NCBI GenBank assembly: GCA_016281535.1
Contig: JAEEIT010000131.1
Span: 37,870 to 101,869 of the forward strand
Length of the DNA stretch: 64,000 bases
Direction of reading: 5' to 3'
From: Clostridia bacterium
GTDB taxonomy: Bacteria > Bacillota > Clostridia > Saccharofermentanales > Saccharofermentanaceae
Below, in pieces: positions 7,645 to 17,545 of this stretch. The notes beneath the pieces were generated by a model. The model searched no databases and was not told the origin of the DNA. It saw only the letters and a program-made list of their open reading frames with translations. How positions within the stretch are numbered: position 1 is the stretch's first letter; every line of letters begins with the position of its first letter. Position numbers and translations under genes: made by a program.

Positions 7645-8955
7645 ATGTCACCACAGAGTATCATCATATGTATATTAGGCCTGGGAATCCTGGCAGCCGT
7701 TCATGAACTGGGGCACTTCTTCGTGGCCCGGCTTCTAAAGATCAAAGTCTATGAACTGTCGATCTTCGTCGGCCCGAAGCTTTTCTCGTGGAAAAGAAAC
7801 GATATCGAATACTATATCCGCATGATTCCGCTTGGTGCCTATGTGCGGTTCTCGGATATTGATGAAGAAACGGGGGAGCTTCTGGATGATAATCCGGAGA
7901 ACCTGATCAATCAGGCCAGATGGAAGCGGCTGATCGTGTCTTTGGCGGGTCCTTTCATGAATGTTGTGCTGGGTGTGATCATCTTCATGATCTGCTTCTC
8001 GAATTTCGGTTTCCTGGCACTGCATCAGGATGTAGTCGTTCCGGGAACCCAGGTGGCATCTACACAGATCGAAGAAGGAGATACGATTCTGAAAATGAAC
8101 GGGCAGAAGGTATTCTGCCAGATGGATCTTTCTTATTACCTCAGTCAGGTCAATAATGTTGATTCAATCGAACTTCAGATGAAGTCGGCCCGGACAGGCG
8201 AGAAATACGAGGTCACACTGGTTCCGAATATCACCGACCAGTATATGCTCGGAATTACGCATTATGCCGATCTGGATGAGAATAACGGCTGGAAGGTGAC
8301 GTATGTGGATCCGGCACAGAATGACGGAAATCCGATGATCAAAGAAGGAGATTCGATCCTTTCTGTCGGCGGGGTGGATGTATCTGATCCTGAAATATCA
8401 GATGTTGTCCGAAATTCCGGAGGACAGCCGTTATCGATCCGTCTGATACGTGACGGTAAGGAAGAGACCATCGAGATGAAAGCAATCATGGTCAAGAGTT
8501 CTAATCTGCGCGGGATCTACCTGAAGGATGGAAAGGGATTCATGGAGTGTCTGCATGAAGCGATCGTGTTCCCGATCTCATTCATACGGATATCCATCGA
8601 TTCACTTGCGCAGGTCTTCGCCGGGAAGGTGCCGGCATACGATGTCGTATCCGGTCCGGTGGGTATCGCTTCTGTAGTGTCAGAAGTGGTCGATGCCCCG
8701 AAGGTGGAGAGCTCGGAGAAGACCGAGATGCTTCTTATTCTGGCCGGAGGTATCTCCACAGGCCTTGCTTTTACCAATATGCTCCCGATCCCGGGACTGG
8801 ATGGAAATGCAATCGTACTGACTCTGGTAGAGATGATCCGTGGTAAGAAACTGTCGAGAAAGTCGGAACAGGTGATCAATGTGATCGGCTTTGTTGCGAT
8901 CGTCGCACTGGTGATCTTCGCACTGGTGTCGGATATTATGAGGCTTACGAGGTAA
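7645..8955 (+). CDS. rseP: RIP metalloprotease (site-2 protease, RseP/RasP-like)
   Basis: This intramembrane zinc protease family cleaves anti-sigma factors, signal-peptide remnants and other single-pass proteins. The zinc site AVHELGHFF (HExxH, His20, Glu21 and His24) lies in the first membrane helix. MIPLGAYVRF follows. One or two PDZ regions occupy roughly residues 115-300, and the third ligand motif NMLPIPGLDG sits in a late membrane helix (about residue 376). The 436-residue length is typical. It lies 19 bp after dxr and 6 bp before ispG, the usual Firmicute position. Many lipoproteins and single-pass proteins encoded elsewhere in the window could be substrates, but that is inference. 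Confidence 0.95.
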   Translation: MSPQSIIICILGLGILAAVHELGHFFVARLLKIKVYELSIFVGPKLFSWKRNDIEYYIRMIPLGAYVRFSDIDEETGELLDDNPENLINQARWKRLIVSLAGPFMNVVLGVIIFMICFSNFGFLALHQDVVVPGTQVASTQIEEGDTILKMNGQKVFCQMDLSYYLSQVNNVDSIELQMKSARTGEKYEVTLVPNITDQYMLGITHYADLDENNGWKVTYVDPAQNDGNPMIKEGDSILSVGGVDVSDPEISDVVRNSGGQPLSIRLIRDGKEETIEMKAIMVKSSNLRGIYLKDGKGFMECLHEAIVFPISFIRISIDSLAQVFAGKVPAYDVVSGPVGIASVVSEVVDAPKVESSEKTEMLLILAGGISTGLAFTNMLPIPGLDGNAIVLTLVEMIRGKKLSRKSEQVINVIGFVAIVALVIFALVSDIMRLTR

Positions 8956-8961
8956 AGATAT

Positions 8962-10032
8962 ATGATTACGCGTTTTCAGACGAATCAAGTATATGTCGGA
9001 AGTGTGGCTGTGGGCGGAGACGCACCGGTGGCGATCCAGTCTATGAATAATACGGATACCCGGGATGTGGAGTCGACTGTAAGGCAGATCGAGGAACTTG
9101 CTTCCTGCGGATGTGATATTACGCGCGTGGCGGTCCTCAATATGGAGGCTGCAGAAGCGATCGGTGAGATCGTGAAGAGAAGTCCTCTTCCTGTAGTGGC
9201 AGACATCCATTTCGATTATCGTCTTGCTTTGGAGGCCATGAGAAACGGGGCGGCCAAGATCCGTATCAATCCGGGCAATATCGGTGGTATGGACCGGGTT
9301 CAGGCGGTGGCGAATATGGCGAAAGAAAGAAGTATCCCGATCCGGGTCGGAGTCAATTCCGGATCGATCGGGAAGGATATGCTGGAGAAGTACGGAGGCG
9401 TGAATGCAGATTCCCTGTCTGCCAGTGCTCTTTCGTCCATTCAGATATTGGAGAAATGTGGTTTTCGTGATATTGTAGTCAGTATGAAATCATCTGATCC
9501 GCTGCTTACTGTGGAGAGTTACAGAAGGCTTCGTGATCAGGTTCCGTATCCTTTCCATGTCGGTGTAACGGAAGCCGGTACCCTTCGGGAAGGGATCATC
9601 CGCAGCAGTGTCGGGATCGGTGCGCTGCTTGCGGAAGGAATCGGTGATACGATCCGTGTTAGCTTAACGGACGAACCGAAAGAGGAAGTCTATGCTGCGA
9701 TCTCGATCCTCCGCGCACTGGGATTGCGTAAGGGAGGAATGAGACTTGTTTCCTGCCCGACTTGCGGACGTACCATGGTACCGCTGATCGAAGTAGCGAA
9801 AGAGGTAGAAAGCAGGATAAGGGATCTTCCTTATGATATGACTGTTGCCGTGATGGGATGTGCGGTAAACGGCCCGGGTGAGGCGAGAGAGGCGGACGTC
9901 GGGATCGCCGGAGGTGTGGATGAATTCCTGCTGTTCCGTAAAGGCGAACCGATCGGTAAAGTTCCGAAAGAGCGGGCTGTGGATGAACTGATCCGAACCA
10001 TCGAAGAAATGAATAGTGCCAAGAACGGTTGA
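8962..10032 (+). CDS. ispG: (E)-4-hydroxy-3-methylbut-2-enyl-diphosphate synthase
   Basis: IspG (GcpE) is the [4Fe-4S] enzyme that converts MEcPP to HMBPP in the MEP pathway. The 356-residue product starts with the TIM-barrel segment VAVGGDAPVAIQSMNNTDTRD and contains PVVADIHFDYRLAL and KIRINPGNIG. The cluster cysteines are in LVSCPTCGRT and VMGCAVNGPGEA near the C-terminus. It begins 6 bp after rseP, so it is probably cotranslated. With dxr it gives two MEP genes in one run; the others are outside the window. An in-frame TTG at 10029, which would start polC, overlaps its stop, but a better polC start is downstream. Confidence 0.96.
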   Translation: MITRFQTNQVYVGSVAVGGDAPVAIQSMNNTDTRDVESTVRQIEELASCGCDITRVAVLNMEAAEAIGEIVKRSPLPVVADIHFDYRLALEAMRNGAAKIRINPGNIGGMDRVQAVANMAKERSIPIRVGVNSGSIGKDMLEKYGGVNADSLSASALSSIQILEKCGFRDIVVSMKSSDPLLTVESYRRLRDQVPYPFHVGVTEAGTLREGIIRSSVGIGALLAEGIGDTIRVSLTDEPKEEVYAAISILRALGLRKGGMRLVSCPTCGRTMVPLIEVAKEVESRIRDLPYDMTVAVMGCAVNGPGEAREADVGIAGGVDEFLLFRKGEPIGKVPKERAVDELIRTIEEMNSAKNG

Positions 10033-10064
10033 CCGCTAAAGGTCAATGGAAGGATACGATTAAG

Positions 10065-13000
10065 ATGACTTTGTACGAGTTTGTAAGAAGGGCTTCGCAC
10101 GATGAGCGACTGGCGGAGTCGGCCTTAGCTATACCCGCAGATGTGACTTCGGTCCGCGTTTGTGAGCATGCAACAGGTATGGAACTGGAGCTTCAGCTTG
10201 CTGCGCCGATCCTTGATGATGCTGCGCTGCTCAATATGGAGAGATGCCTGAAGAACGTGCTTCATGTGTCCCATGTTCGTATGTATATCCGGAATCTGGA
10301 CGGTGAATACGGTCCTCTTTCTATGCCTGCGGTATGGAACTGGATCTGCTGGGTCATGAAACAGAAGACACACGGAGGCATCTACGTCGATGCCATTTCT
10401 TCTTCTGAAGAGGAGATACGTATCCTGCTTCACGAAGAAATCTCCGATGAGGACAAGGAAGAGATCCGTGTGTTCCTGACCTCTTTTATGTCTGAATACA
10501 TATTCATCAAGAAGTCATATCGTATGAACTTTGTGAAAGAGAATACGGTAGCCGGAAGCGATAAAGTAACAGAGCCGCTGACCACTTCGGAAACAGAGCC
10601 GGCTTCCGATACGGCATCGGATCCGGATTATTATCTGAATCAGATGAGGGAACGGGCTCGTTCTCTGGCTAAACAGTCCGTGAATAAAGCCGTATCCTCC
10701 GAAAAGGAAGCATCCGGAACGAAGAAAAAAGAAGCGAAAAAGAAAGAAATTGCGGATGTGGCAGATCTGGATAAGAATTCCTGGGAGTATAAGTCCGTCG
10801 TTGAGAAAGATACGGTCAAGAAAGAAAAGAAGGGCGGTTTTGTTCCGGGACCGAAGAAAAATGCTGTTTCGCAAGAAGATAAGGAGAAACGGATCTGGGG
10901 TATATTGTCTCTGGACTCCAAGAGATACAAGATCCGTGATGCCATCGACAAGGTGGAGGATGGCTCTCTGTCATCAGATACATATGTCCGCTTAGAGGGG
11001 CAGATCAAGCTTCTGGAAGGACAGCGTCTGGTCGGTAAGAATAAGAACATGGTTCTGTTTAAGTTCTATCTGACCGATGCCACATATAGTATCGAGTGCG
11101 TCGCTTTTCCCTCTCCGAAAGATGCAGATATACTGAACAAGATGTATGCCAAAGGCGGGTATGTCGGTATATATACACAGGTTTCCGTGAGCTCTTTCGA
11201 CAGACAGGTGGTAGCTTCGGCACGGGGATTCTATAAAGCAGATCCACCTCCGAAGCGGAAAGATCTGGCTGAAGTGAAACGTATCGAACTTCACGCGCAT
11301 ACGAAGATGAGTGAGAAGGATGCGGTAATCGAGCCGAAAGATCTCATCAAGACGGCATTTAAGATGGGACACCCTGCCTGTGCGATTACGGATCACGGTG
11401 TCGTGCAGGGATTTAATGATGCGTACAGTGCGTATAAGGACTGTAAGAAGAGTGAAGAAAACCCGGATTTCAAGCTGATCTTCGGTATGGAAGGATACCT
11501 TGTCGATGACGGGAACTGTATCGCCTATCATGTGCCGCAGGAGGATATTTCCCTCGACTCTTTCGTTGCCATCGATGTGGAAACGACAGGTCTGGACTGC
11601 ACATGCGAAGGGCTTCTGGAAATCGCCGCGATCCGTTATACACGTGGAGAGAACGGAGAATATTCGGAATCGGATGTGTTTACGACTATGGTCAATCCGG
11701 GCATACCGATCTCCGATAAAGCGAAAGAACTGACCGGGATCACCGAAGAGATGATCGCGGACGCGCCGGCACCTTTCGACGCAGTCACGAAGCTTTCGGA
11801 ATTCCTGAAAGACAGCGACGTGCTGGTCGGACATAATATCTTCTTTGACATGGGATTTATCCGTGAGGCGGGCTTCATGATCGATATCGAGCAGCTCGAT
11901 GAAGAGAAACATCATCCTTACCGTGTGAAATTCTACCAGTCGGAGATCGATACGGTATCGGCGGTGACGTTCCTTTATCCGGATATGCCGAAGCATGGAC
12001 TTGTGGATGCATGTGAGTATCTCGGAATCGATATCGGGAATCACCATCGTGCCATGGATGACGCACGAGCCAGTGCAAACATCCTTCTGCGCTGCATCGC
12101 TGACTTCGGGTTTACCTCCTGTCATCAGATGAATGAACATGTCGGACTGCTTCCGAAAGAAGAAGTTACGAAGAGAAAGACACCTTCGTACCACATCATC
12201 TTCCTTGTGGAGGATACACTGGGTCTTTATAACCTGTACCGCATGGTATCGGAAGGACATACCGAATACTTCAGCATGCGTCCGCGTATTCCGAAGTCCG
12301 AGGTGATGTATCTGAATGCCGGGGTTATCGTAGGTGGTGCCTGTGAGCGTGGGCAGATCTTCCGTGCTGTGCACAAAGCCTATGTGGATAACGGAAATGA
12401 TGTGGACAGGACCGTCGCGTTCTTATCGGAGGATAAAGCCTTCAAAAGGATGATCCGGTTATATGATTATTTCGAGATCCAGCCGATCTGCAACAACGAA
12501 TTCTATCTTCGAGATGAGGAATCCGGCCTTACATCGACCGAGGATCTGGTGAACATTAATGTGATCATCGACAAGATGGCGCAGGTGATGGGTAAACCCT
12601 GCTGTGCGACTACGGACGCGCATTTTCTCGAGAAGAAAGACGGAGAATTCCGTAAGTATATGCTTATGGATATGGGCTTTAAGGATGCGGAACTGCAGAG
12701 TGATCTGTATTTCCGTACTACAGATGAGATGCTCGAAGAATTCTCGTATCTCGGGAAAGAGCGGTGCGAGGAAGTCGTCATCTATAATCCGAGGAGAATT
12801 GCCGAGAAGATCCGTTCTGACATTAAGCCTTTCCCGGATGGCACGTATCCGCCGGTTATCAGATCGGCCCCGGATGACCTTCGCGCCATCGTATATAAGA
12901 CCATGCACGAGATGTATGAGTATGAGGGTGAAGTGCCGGAGATCGTTAAGGCGCGTGTCGAGAAGGAACTCAACAGTATTATCGGTAACGGCTATTCAAT

Positions 13001-14741
13001 CATGTACTATATCGCCTATAAGCTGGTCAATAAGTCCAACTCGGATGGTTATATCGTCGGATCGCGTGGTTCCGTAGGATCTTCGCTGGTCGCTACCTTC
13101 TCGGGAATCTCGGAAGTCAACCCGCTTCCTCCTCACAGGAGATGTCCGAAGTGTCATTTTGCGGAATTCGATCTGAGCGGTACGTATGGTTCAGGGTACG
13201 ATCTTCCGATTCAGGATTGTCCGAAATGCGGTGCGACAATGATCTCGGACGGGCAGGATATTCCGTTCGAGACGTTCCTCGGCTTTAAAGGAGATAAGCA
13301 GCCGGATATCGACCTCAATTTTTCAGGGGAATACCAGCCGCGTGCACATAAATATGTTGAAGAACTCTTCGGCAGCCACCACACGTTCCGCGCAGGTACG
13401 ATCGGCTGCTATGCGGAGAAGAATGCCATTGCTCTGATCAAGAACTGCTCGGAGATCCGGGGAGAAACACTGACGAATGCGGAGATCAACAGAAGAGCAA
13501 TGGGGCTTGTCGGCGTGAAGAGAACGACAGGACAGCATCCGGGAGGTATCGTGGTACTTCCGAAGGAGATGGATATCTACGAGTTTACACCGGTACAGCA
13601 TCCGGCGAATAAGCTCGACTGTGGTATTATCACGACACATTATGACTTTAATGCTCTGCATGATACGATCTTAAAACTCGACATCCTCGGTCATGATGAC
13701 CCGACCATGATCCGTATGCTCGAAGATCTGACAGGGGTGGACTGCCACGATATTCCGATTCCGGATCCTAAGGTCATGTCGCTGTTTACCTCGACGGAAG
13801 CACTGGGTATTCCGGACGGGACATCTCCTGCCGGCGCGGCGACACTGGGCCTTCCGGAGCTGGGTACGAGAATGGCTCGTGACATGATCAAGGAAACGAA
13901 GCCTTCACAGTTCTATGACCTCGTCCAGCTGATGGGTCTCTCCCATGGTACCGATGTTTGGAACGGCAACGCCCAGGATCTTATCCGTGACGGAATCTGT
14001 ACGCTGAATACGGTTATCGGATGCCGTGACAGTATCATGACGCAGCTGATCTACTGGAACGTTCCGAATGCAGATGCCTTCCAGATCATGGAGAAAGTCA
14101 GAAAAGGAAAGGGACTTACACCAGAACATGAGGGGATCATGCGTGCGAACAACGTGCCGGACTGGTATATCGAGTCATGTAAGAAGATCAAGTACATGTT
14201 CCCGAAGGCGCACGCGGCCGCGTATGCGATCTCTGCGATGCGTATCGCCTGGTATAAGGTCAACTATCCGGAGGAGTATTACTGTGCCTTCTTCACGATC
14301 CGTGCGGATGAATTCGACGGAGATCTTCTGTGCAAGGGTACACAGTTCGTAACGGCGAAGAGAGAAGCGCTGGGGGACGGATTATCGAAGAGAAAGCCGA
14401 ATGAGAAAGCACTCTACTATCTGTGTGAACTTGTCGAGGAGATGTATCTGCGTGGAATCGAGTTCGTCCCGTATGATCTGAACCGTTCGCATTCGGAAAG
14501 ATTCATCAAGGTGGAGAAAGGAAAGATCCTCCCTCCGTTTAATGTCATCGAATCGATCAGCACCAGTATGGCCGAAGGCATCGTAAGTGCACGGAATGAA
14601 CGTCCGTTCAGCACGCAGGAAGACCTGCAGCAGAGGGCGCATCTTGGTCCGTCTGCTATGGAGAAACTGGAGAAGGAAGGACTTCTGAAAGGGCTTCCCA
14701 AGTCCAGACAGATGGATCTGTTCGACTTGCTGGGAACATAA
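10065..14741 (+). CDS. polC: DNA polymerase III alpha subunit, PolC type
   Basis: PolC is the Gram-positive replicative polymerase with built-in 3'-5' proofreading. Domains in order: an N-terminal region; an OB fold (about 285-395); a PHP domain split by the exonuclease (RIELHAHTKMSEKDAV at about 405, then AITDHGV); an exonuclease with VAIDVETTGLD (about 501), VGHNIFFDMGF and HRAMDDARASA; a zinc ribbon CPKCHF...CPKCG (about 1026-1055); and the palm with QPDIDLNFSGE (about 1080). Length is 1558 residues; B. subtilis PolC is about 1437. ATG 10065 is chosen because GGAAGGA (10048-10054) precedes it; TTG 10029 overlaps ispG and lacks a site. A Lys/Glu-rich stretch (about 200-265) looks disordered. 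Confidence 0.96.
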   Translation: MTLYEFVRRASHDERLAESALAIPADVTSVRVCEHATGMELELQLAAPILDDAALLNMERCLKNVLHVSHVRMYIRNLDGEYGPLSMPAVWNWICWVMKQKTHGGIYVDAISSSEEEIRILLHEEISDEDKEEIRVFLTSFMSEYIFIKKSYRMNFVKENTVAGSDKVTEPLTTSETEPASDTASDPDYYLNQMRERARSLAKQSVNKAVSSEKEASGTKKKEAKKKEIADVADLDKNSWEYKSVVEKDTVKKEKKGGFVPGPKKNAVSQEDKEKRIWGILSLDSKRYKIRDAIDKVEDGSLSSDTYVRLEGQIKLLEGQRLVGKNKNMVLFKFYLTDATYSIECVAFPSPKDADILNKMYAKGGYVGIYTQVSVSSFDRQVVASARGFYKADPPPKRKDLAEVKRIELHAHTKMSEKDAVIEPKDLIKTAFKMGHPACAITDHGVVQGFNDAYSAYKDCKKSEENPDFKLIFGMEGYLVDDGNCIAYHVPQEDISLDSFVAIDVETTGLDCTCEGLLEIAAIRYTRGENGEYSESDVFTTMVNPGIPISDKAKELTGITEEMIADAPAPFDAVTKLSEFLKDSDVLVGHNIFFDMGFIREAGFMIDIEQLDEEKHHPYRVKFYQSEIDTVSAVTFLYPDMPKHGLVDACEYLGIDIGNHHRAMDDARASANILLRCIADFGFTSCHQMNEHVGLLPKEEVTKRKTPSYHIIFLVEDTLGLYNLYRMVSEGHTEYFSMRPRIPKSEVMYLNAGVIVGGACERGQIFRAVHKAYVDNGNDVDRTVAFLSEDKAFKRMIRLYDYFEIQPICNNEFYLRDEESGLTSTEDLVNINVIIDKMAQVMGKPCCATTDAHFLEKKDGEFRKYMLMDMGFKDAELQSDLYFRTTDEMLEEFSYLGKERCEEVVIYNPRRIAEKIRSDIKPFPDGTYPPVIRSAPDDLRAIVYKTMHEMYEYEGEVPEIVKARVEKELNSIIGNGYSIMYYIAYKLVNKSNSDGYIVGSRGSVGSSLVATFSGISEVNPLPPHRRCPKCHFAEFDLSGTYGSGYDLPIQDCPKCGATMISDGQDIPFETFLGFKGDKQPDIDLNFSGEYQPRAHKYVEELFGSHHTFRAGTIGCYAEKNAIALIKNCSEIRGETLTNAEINRRAMGLVGVKRTTGQHPGGIVVLPKEMDIYEFTPVQHPANKLDCGIITTHYDFNALHDTILKLDILGHDDPTMIRMLEDLTGVDCHDIPIPDPKVMSLFTSTEALGIPDGTSPAGAATLGLPELGTRMARDMIKETKPSQFYDLVQLMGLSHGTDVWNGNAQDLIRDGICTLNTVIGCRDSIMTQLIYWNVPNADAFQIMEKVRKGKGLTPEHEGIMRANNVPDWYIESCKKIKYMFPKAHAAAYAISAMRIAWYKVNYPEEYYCAFFTIRADEFDGDLLCKGTQFVTAKREALGDGLSKRKPNEKALYYLCELVEEMYLRGIEFVPYDLNRSHSERFIKVEKGKILPPFNVIESISTSMAEGIVSARNERPFSTQEDLQQRAHLGPSAMEKLEKEGLLKGLPKSRQMDLFDLLGT

Positions 14742-14759
14742 TAGAAAGAGGATGGGAAT

Positions 14760-17003
14760 ATGGTCGCGGAAGTAGTCCTTCGGGATGGAGTATGGCAGAC
14801 CAATAAAATATTCGACTATCTGGTTCCGGAGGAACTTGCTGATAAAGTATGTGCCGGACAATATGTACGTGTGCCTTTCGGTAAGGGAAACCGTGCGGAA
14901 GTGGCACTGATCCTTAAGATAAAGGAGTCCTCCGATTCGAAATATACGCTCAAGAAGATTGCTTCTTTAGTCGAAGAAGAACCTGTCCTGAATGAGGAGC
15001 AGCTTCAGCTTCTGCTTTTCGTAGTGAAGCGGTATGCCTGTACCTACGGGTCGGCGATGCACCAGATGGTGCCGGCGCTGGTTACGAAGCGGACAGGCCG
15101 GAGTCAGCTGGTCGTTTCTCTTGAAGATCCGGAGAAAGCTAAAGAGGCGCTGGAATCGGAAGCGGTCGGTTCGATCCAGCAGATCCGTGCACTTGAGTGG
15201 CTTCTCGAAGTGAAGGAGATGACATTGGCAGATCTGATGCAGGAACTGTCGATCTCGCGTTCTCCTATAGACACGCTTGCGAAAAACGGACTGGTGAGGA
15301 TACGTTCCGTGAAATTTTCTGCCGAAGAATTGTCGACCGTTAAGAATCCATTCGAGGACCTGCCACTGGTTGAAGCAAAAGAAGTGGACTTAAATCCTGA
15401 ACAGGAAGCGGCCGTGAAAGAGGTGCTCGAGTCCGAGGAGAAAAAGGAGTTTCTTCTCTTCGGGGTGACGGGAAGCGGTAAGACCGAAGTGTATCTCCGG
15501 ATCACGGAGCAGATATTAGAGCAGGGCGGAAGTGTACTGTATCTTGTACCGGAGATCTCTCTGACACCACAGACCGTGGCCAGGATCCGTTCTCATTTCC
15601 CTAACGGGATCGCCGTCCTTCACAGCAGGATGACGGCAAAAGAAAGATACGATTCCTGGAAGATGATCCAGAAAGGGGAGGTGCAGATCGTCGTCGGTGC
15701 GAGATCGGCGGTATTTGCTCCGATCCGTAACCTCAAGCTCATTATCCTGGACGAGGAGCATGATTCCTCATATAAGGCCGATACGCTTCTTCGATATTCT
15801 GCCAGAGATGTGGCAAGGTTCCGGGCCAGAAAGGCCGGGATCAAGCTTCTGCTCGGATCGGCCACACCGTCGGTGGAGACCTTCTACGCAGCCACTCACG
15901 GGTATATGAAGCTTCTGACACTTCATAACAGAGCGGTGAGCGGGTCCGTGCTTCCGGAAGTAAGCATCATCGATATGCAGAAGGAGAAGGATACCGGTAA
16001 CACGTCGATCTTCAGCCGTAAGCTGTATAAAGCGATGAGAGATGCCCTCTCCCGGGGAGAGCAGATCATGCTTCTTCTGAACCGGAGAGGATTCTCGCAG
16101 AATGTGTACTGCACATCCTGCCGAAGTATGATCCGCTGTACGGAGTGCGATGTTCCGATGACGCTTCATACCAAGACGATGGGCCGGCATAGACTTCTGA
16201 TCTGCCACTACTGTGGCAAGGTCATTCCCATGCCGTCCTGCTGTCCTTCCTGTGGCAGCGAATATCTCGCGATACGGGGAGACGGGATCCAGAAACTGGA
16301 AGACTGGGCGATGGAAGACTTTCCCAGTGCCAGGATCATCCGGATGGATCAGGATACTACTTCTTACCGGGGGGCCCATGAAGAGATCCTGACGAAGTTT
16401 AAAAACCACGAAGCGGACATTCTTGTGGGGACGCAGATGATCGCGAAAGGGCATGATTTCCCGAAGGTGTCGGTTGTGGGCATTCTGGGATCAGACAGTG
16501 TGCTGTGGCAGAGCGACTACCGCGCCAGAGAAAGGGCGTTCCAGTTACTTGCCCAGATCAGCGGACGTGCAGGACGTGGAGATATACCGGGACATGTGTT
16601 TATCCAGACGGTATGCCCGGACTCGGAGATCTATTCTTATGCCGCAACACAGGACTATGAGAAGTTCTTCGAAAGTGAAATCGTATACAGAGAACAGCTT
16701 GCCTATCCTCCGTTCCGAGCGATCGGAGGCATCATGGTCACTCACGAAAACGAGGAGATGTGTGCGATGCAGGCCGGAATGGTGGCGGATACTCTGCGGC
16801 AGATGGCGGCCAATCTCGGGGAGGATATGCTGATCCTGGGTCCTTGTCCGGCAGGTATCCCGAGGCTGATGAACCGCTTCCGTTACCAGATCGTCGTCCG
16901 TGCAAAGAATAAAGGACTGCTTTCGGACGGCTTTACCAAATTACAGCAGGCGTATGCGGGGTACGGTTTTTCCATCTCTGTCGATATAGACGCGATGTGG
17001 TAA
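14760..17003 (+). CDS. priA: Primosomal replication protein N' (helicase PriA)
   Basis: PriA is the superfamily 2 helicase that recognises stalled forks and reloads the replisome. The N-terminal DNA-binding domain begins VAEVVLRDGVWQTNKIFDY. Walker A is FGVTGSGKTEVY (about residues 236-247), the Walker B box is DEEHD, and a paired zinc-binding insertion runs CTSCRSMIRCTECDVPM then CHYCGKVIPMPSCCPSCG. The helicase C-terminal part has VGTQMIAKGHDFP and SGRAGRGD. The 747-residue length is normal. It lies 18 bp after polC, so two replication genes are likely cotranscribed. The next gene, def, has its own ribosome binding site. Confidence 0.96.
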   Translation: MVAEVVLRDGVWQTNKIFDYLVPEELADKVCAGQYVRVPFGKGNRAEVALILKIKESSDSKYTLKKIASLVEEEPVLNEEQLQLLLFVVKRYACTYGSAMHQMVPALVTKRTGRSQLVVSLEDPEKAKEALESEAVGSIQQIRALEWLLEVKEMTLADLMQELSISRSPIDTLAKNGLVRIRSVKFSAEELSTVKNPFEDLPLVEAKEVDLNPEQEAAVKEVLESEEKKEFLLFGVTGSGKTEVYLRITEQILEQGGSVLYLVPEISLTPQTVARIRSHFPNGIAVLHSRMTAKERYDSWKMIQKGEVQIVVGARSAVFAPIRNLKLIILDEEHDSSYKADTLLRYSARDVARFRARKAGIKLLLGSATPSVETFYAATHGYMKLLTLHNRAVSGSVLPEVSIIDMQKEKDTGNTSIFSRKLYKAMRDALSRGEQIMLLLNRRGFSQNVYCTSCRSMIRCTECDVPMTLHTKTMGRHRLLICHYCGKVIPMPSCCPSCGSEYLAIRGDGIQKLEDWAMEDFPSARIIRMDQDTTSYRGAHEEILTKFKNHEADILVGTQMIAKGHDFPKVSVVGILGSDSVLWQSDYRARERAFQLLAQISGRAGRGDIPGHVFIQTVCPDSEIYSYAATQDYEKFFESEIVYREQLAYPPFRAIGGIMVTHENEEMCAMQAGMVADTLRQMAANLGEDMLILGPCPAGIPRLMNRFRYQIVVRAKNKGLLSDGFTKLQQAYAGYGFSISVDIDAMW

Positions 17004-17057
17004 AATAGTTAATCATAGGCGCATCGGATAGGATTGCGCATACAGGAGTGTGACATT

Positions 17058-17543
17058 ATGGCTTTACGTGAAATCGTCGTGGATGGAGATCCAATCCTTC
17101 GGAAGAAGTCCCGTCCGGTCGAGAAATTCGATGAGAAACTTCATATTCTGCTCGATGATATGGCAGAAACCATGTATTACGACAACCGCGGTATCGGTAT
17201 CGCGGCGGTACAGGTCGGTATCCTTCGCCGGGTCTTTGTCGTGGATGTAGGGGACGATCATGGTAAGATCGAGTTTATCAATCCGGAGATCTACGAAAGA
17301 GAAGGCGCTGCGCTTGGCATGGAAGGATGTCTGTCCTGCCCGGGTAAGAATGGTTATGTGGAGCGTCCGACACGGATCCGTGTCCGTGCACAGGACCGAA
17401 ACGGTGAATGGTTCGATCTGGAGGCGACGGAGCTTCTTGCTGTCTGTATCTGCCATGAATACGATCACCTCGATGGGATCCTTTTCATCGATAAGGTCGT
17501 CGAAGTGGAAGAAGAGGAATTAGAGGACGGAGAAGAGAACTGA
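17058..17543 (+). CDS. def: Peptide deformylase
   Basis: Def removes the formyl group from the N-terminal Met of nascent proteins, using a metal (usually Fe2+). All three motifs are present: GIGIAAVQVG, EGCLSCPG (metal-binding Cys) and CHEYDHLDG (HExxH-type ligands). ATG 17058 has AGGAG (17044-17048) 9 nt before it, so the upstream TTG 17034 is not used. The 161-residue length is typical of the type I short form, with an acidic C-terminus. fmt starts 2 bp later, pairing formylation and deformylation in one unit. Confidence 0.97.
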   Translation: MALREIVVDGDPILRKKSRPVEKFDEKLHILLDDMAETMYYDNRGIGIAAVQVGILRRVFVVDVGDDHGKIEFINPEIYEREGAALGMEGCLSCPGKNGYVERPTRIRVRAQDRNGEWFDLEATELLAVCICHEYDHLDGILFIDKVVEVEEEELEDGEEN

Positions 17544-17545
17544 TT

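Noticed and set aside
10029..10064. TTG start for polC overlapping ispG
   Set aside because: No SD, poorly conserved residues; ATG 10065 has GGAAGGA at correct spacing.
10992..12374. A 460-codon minus-strand frame inside polC
   Set aside because: Antisense to the conserved PHP and exonuclease domains; no motif.
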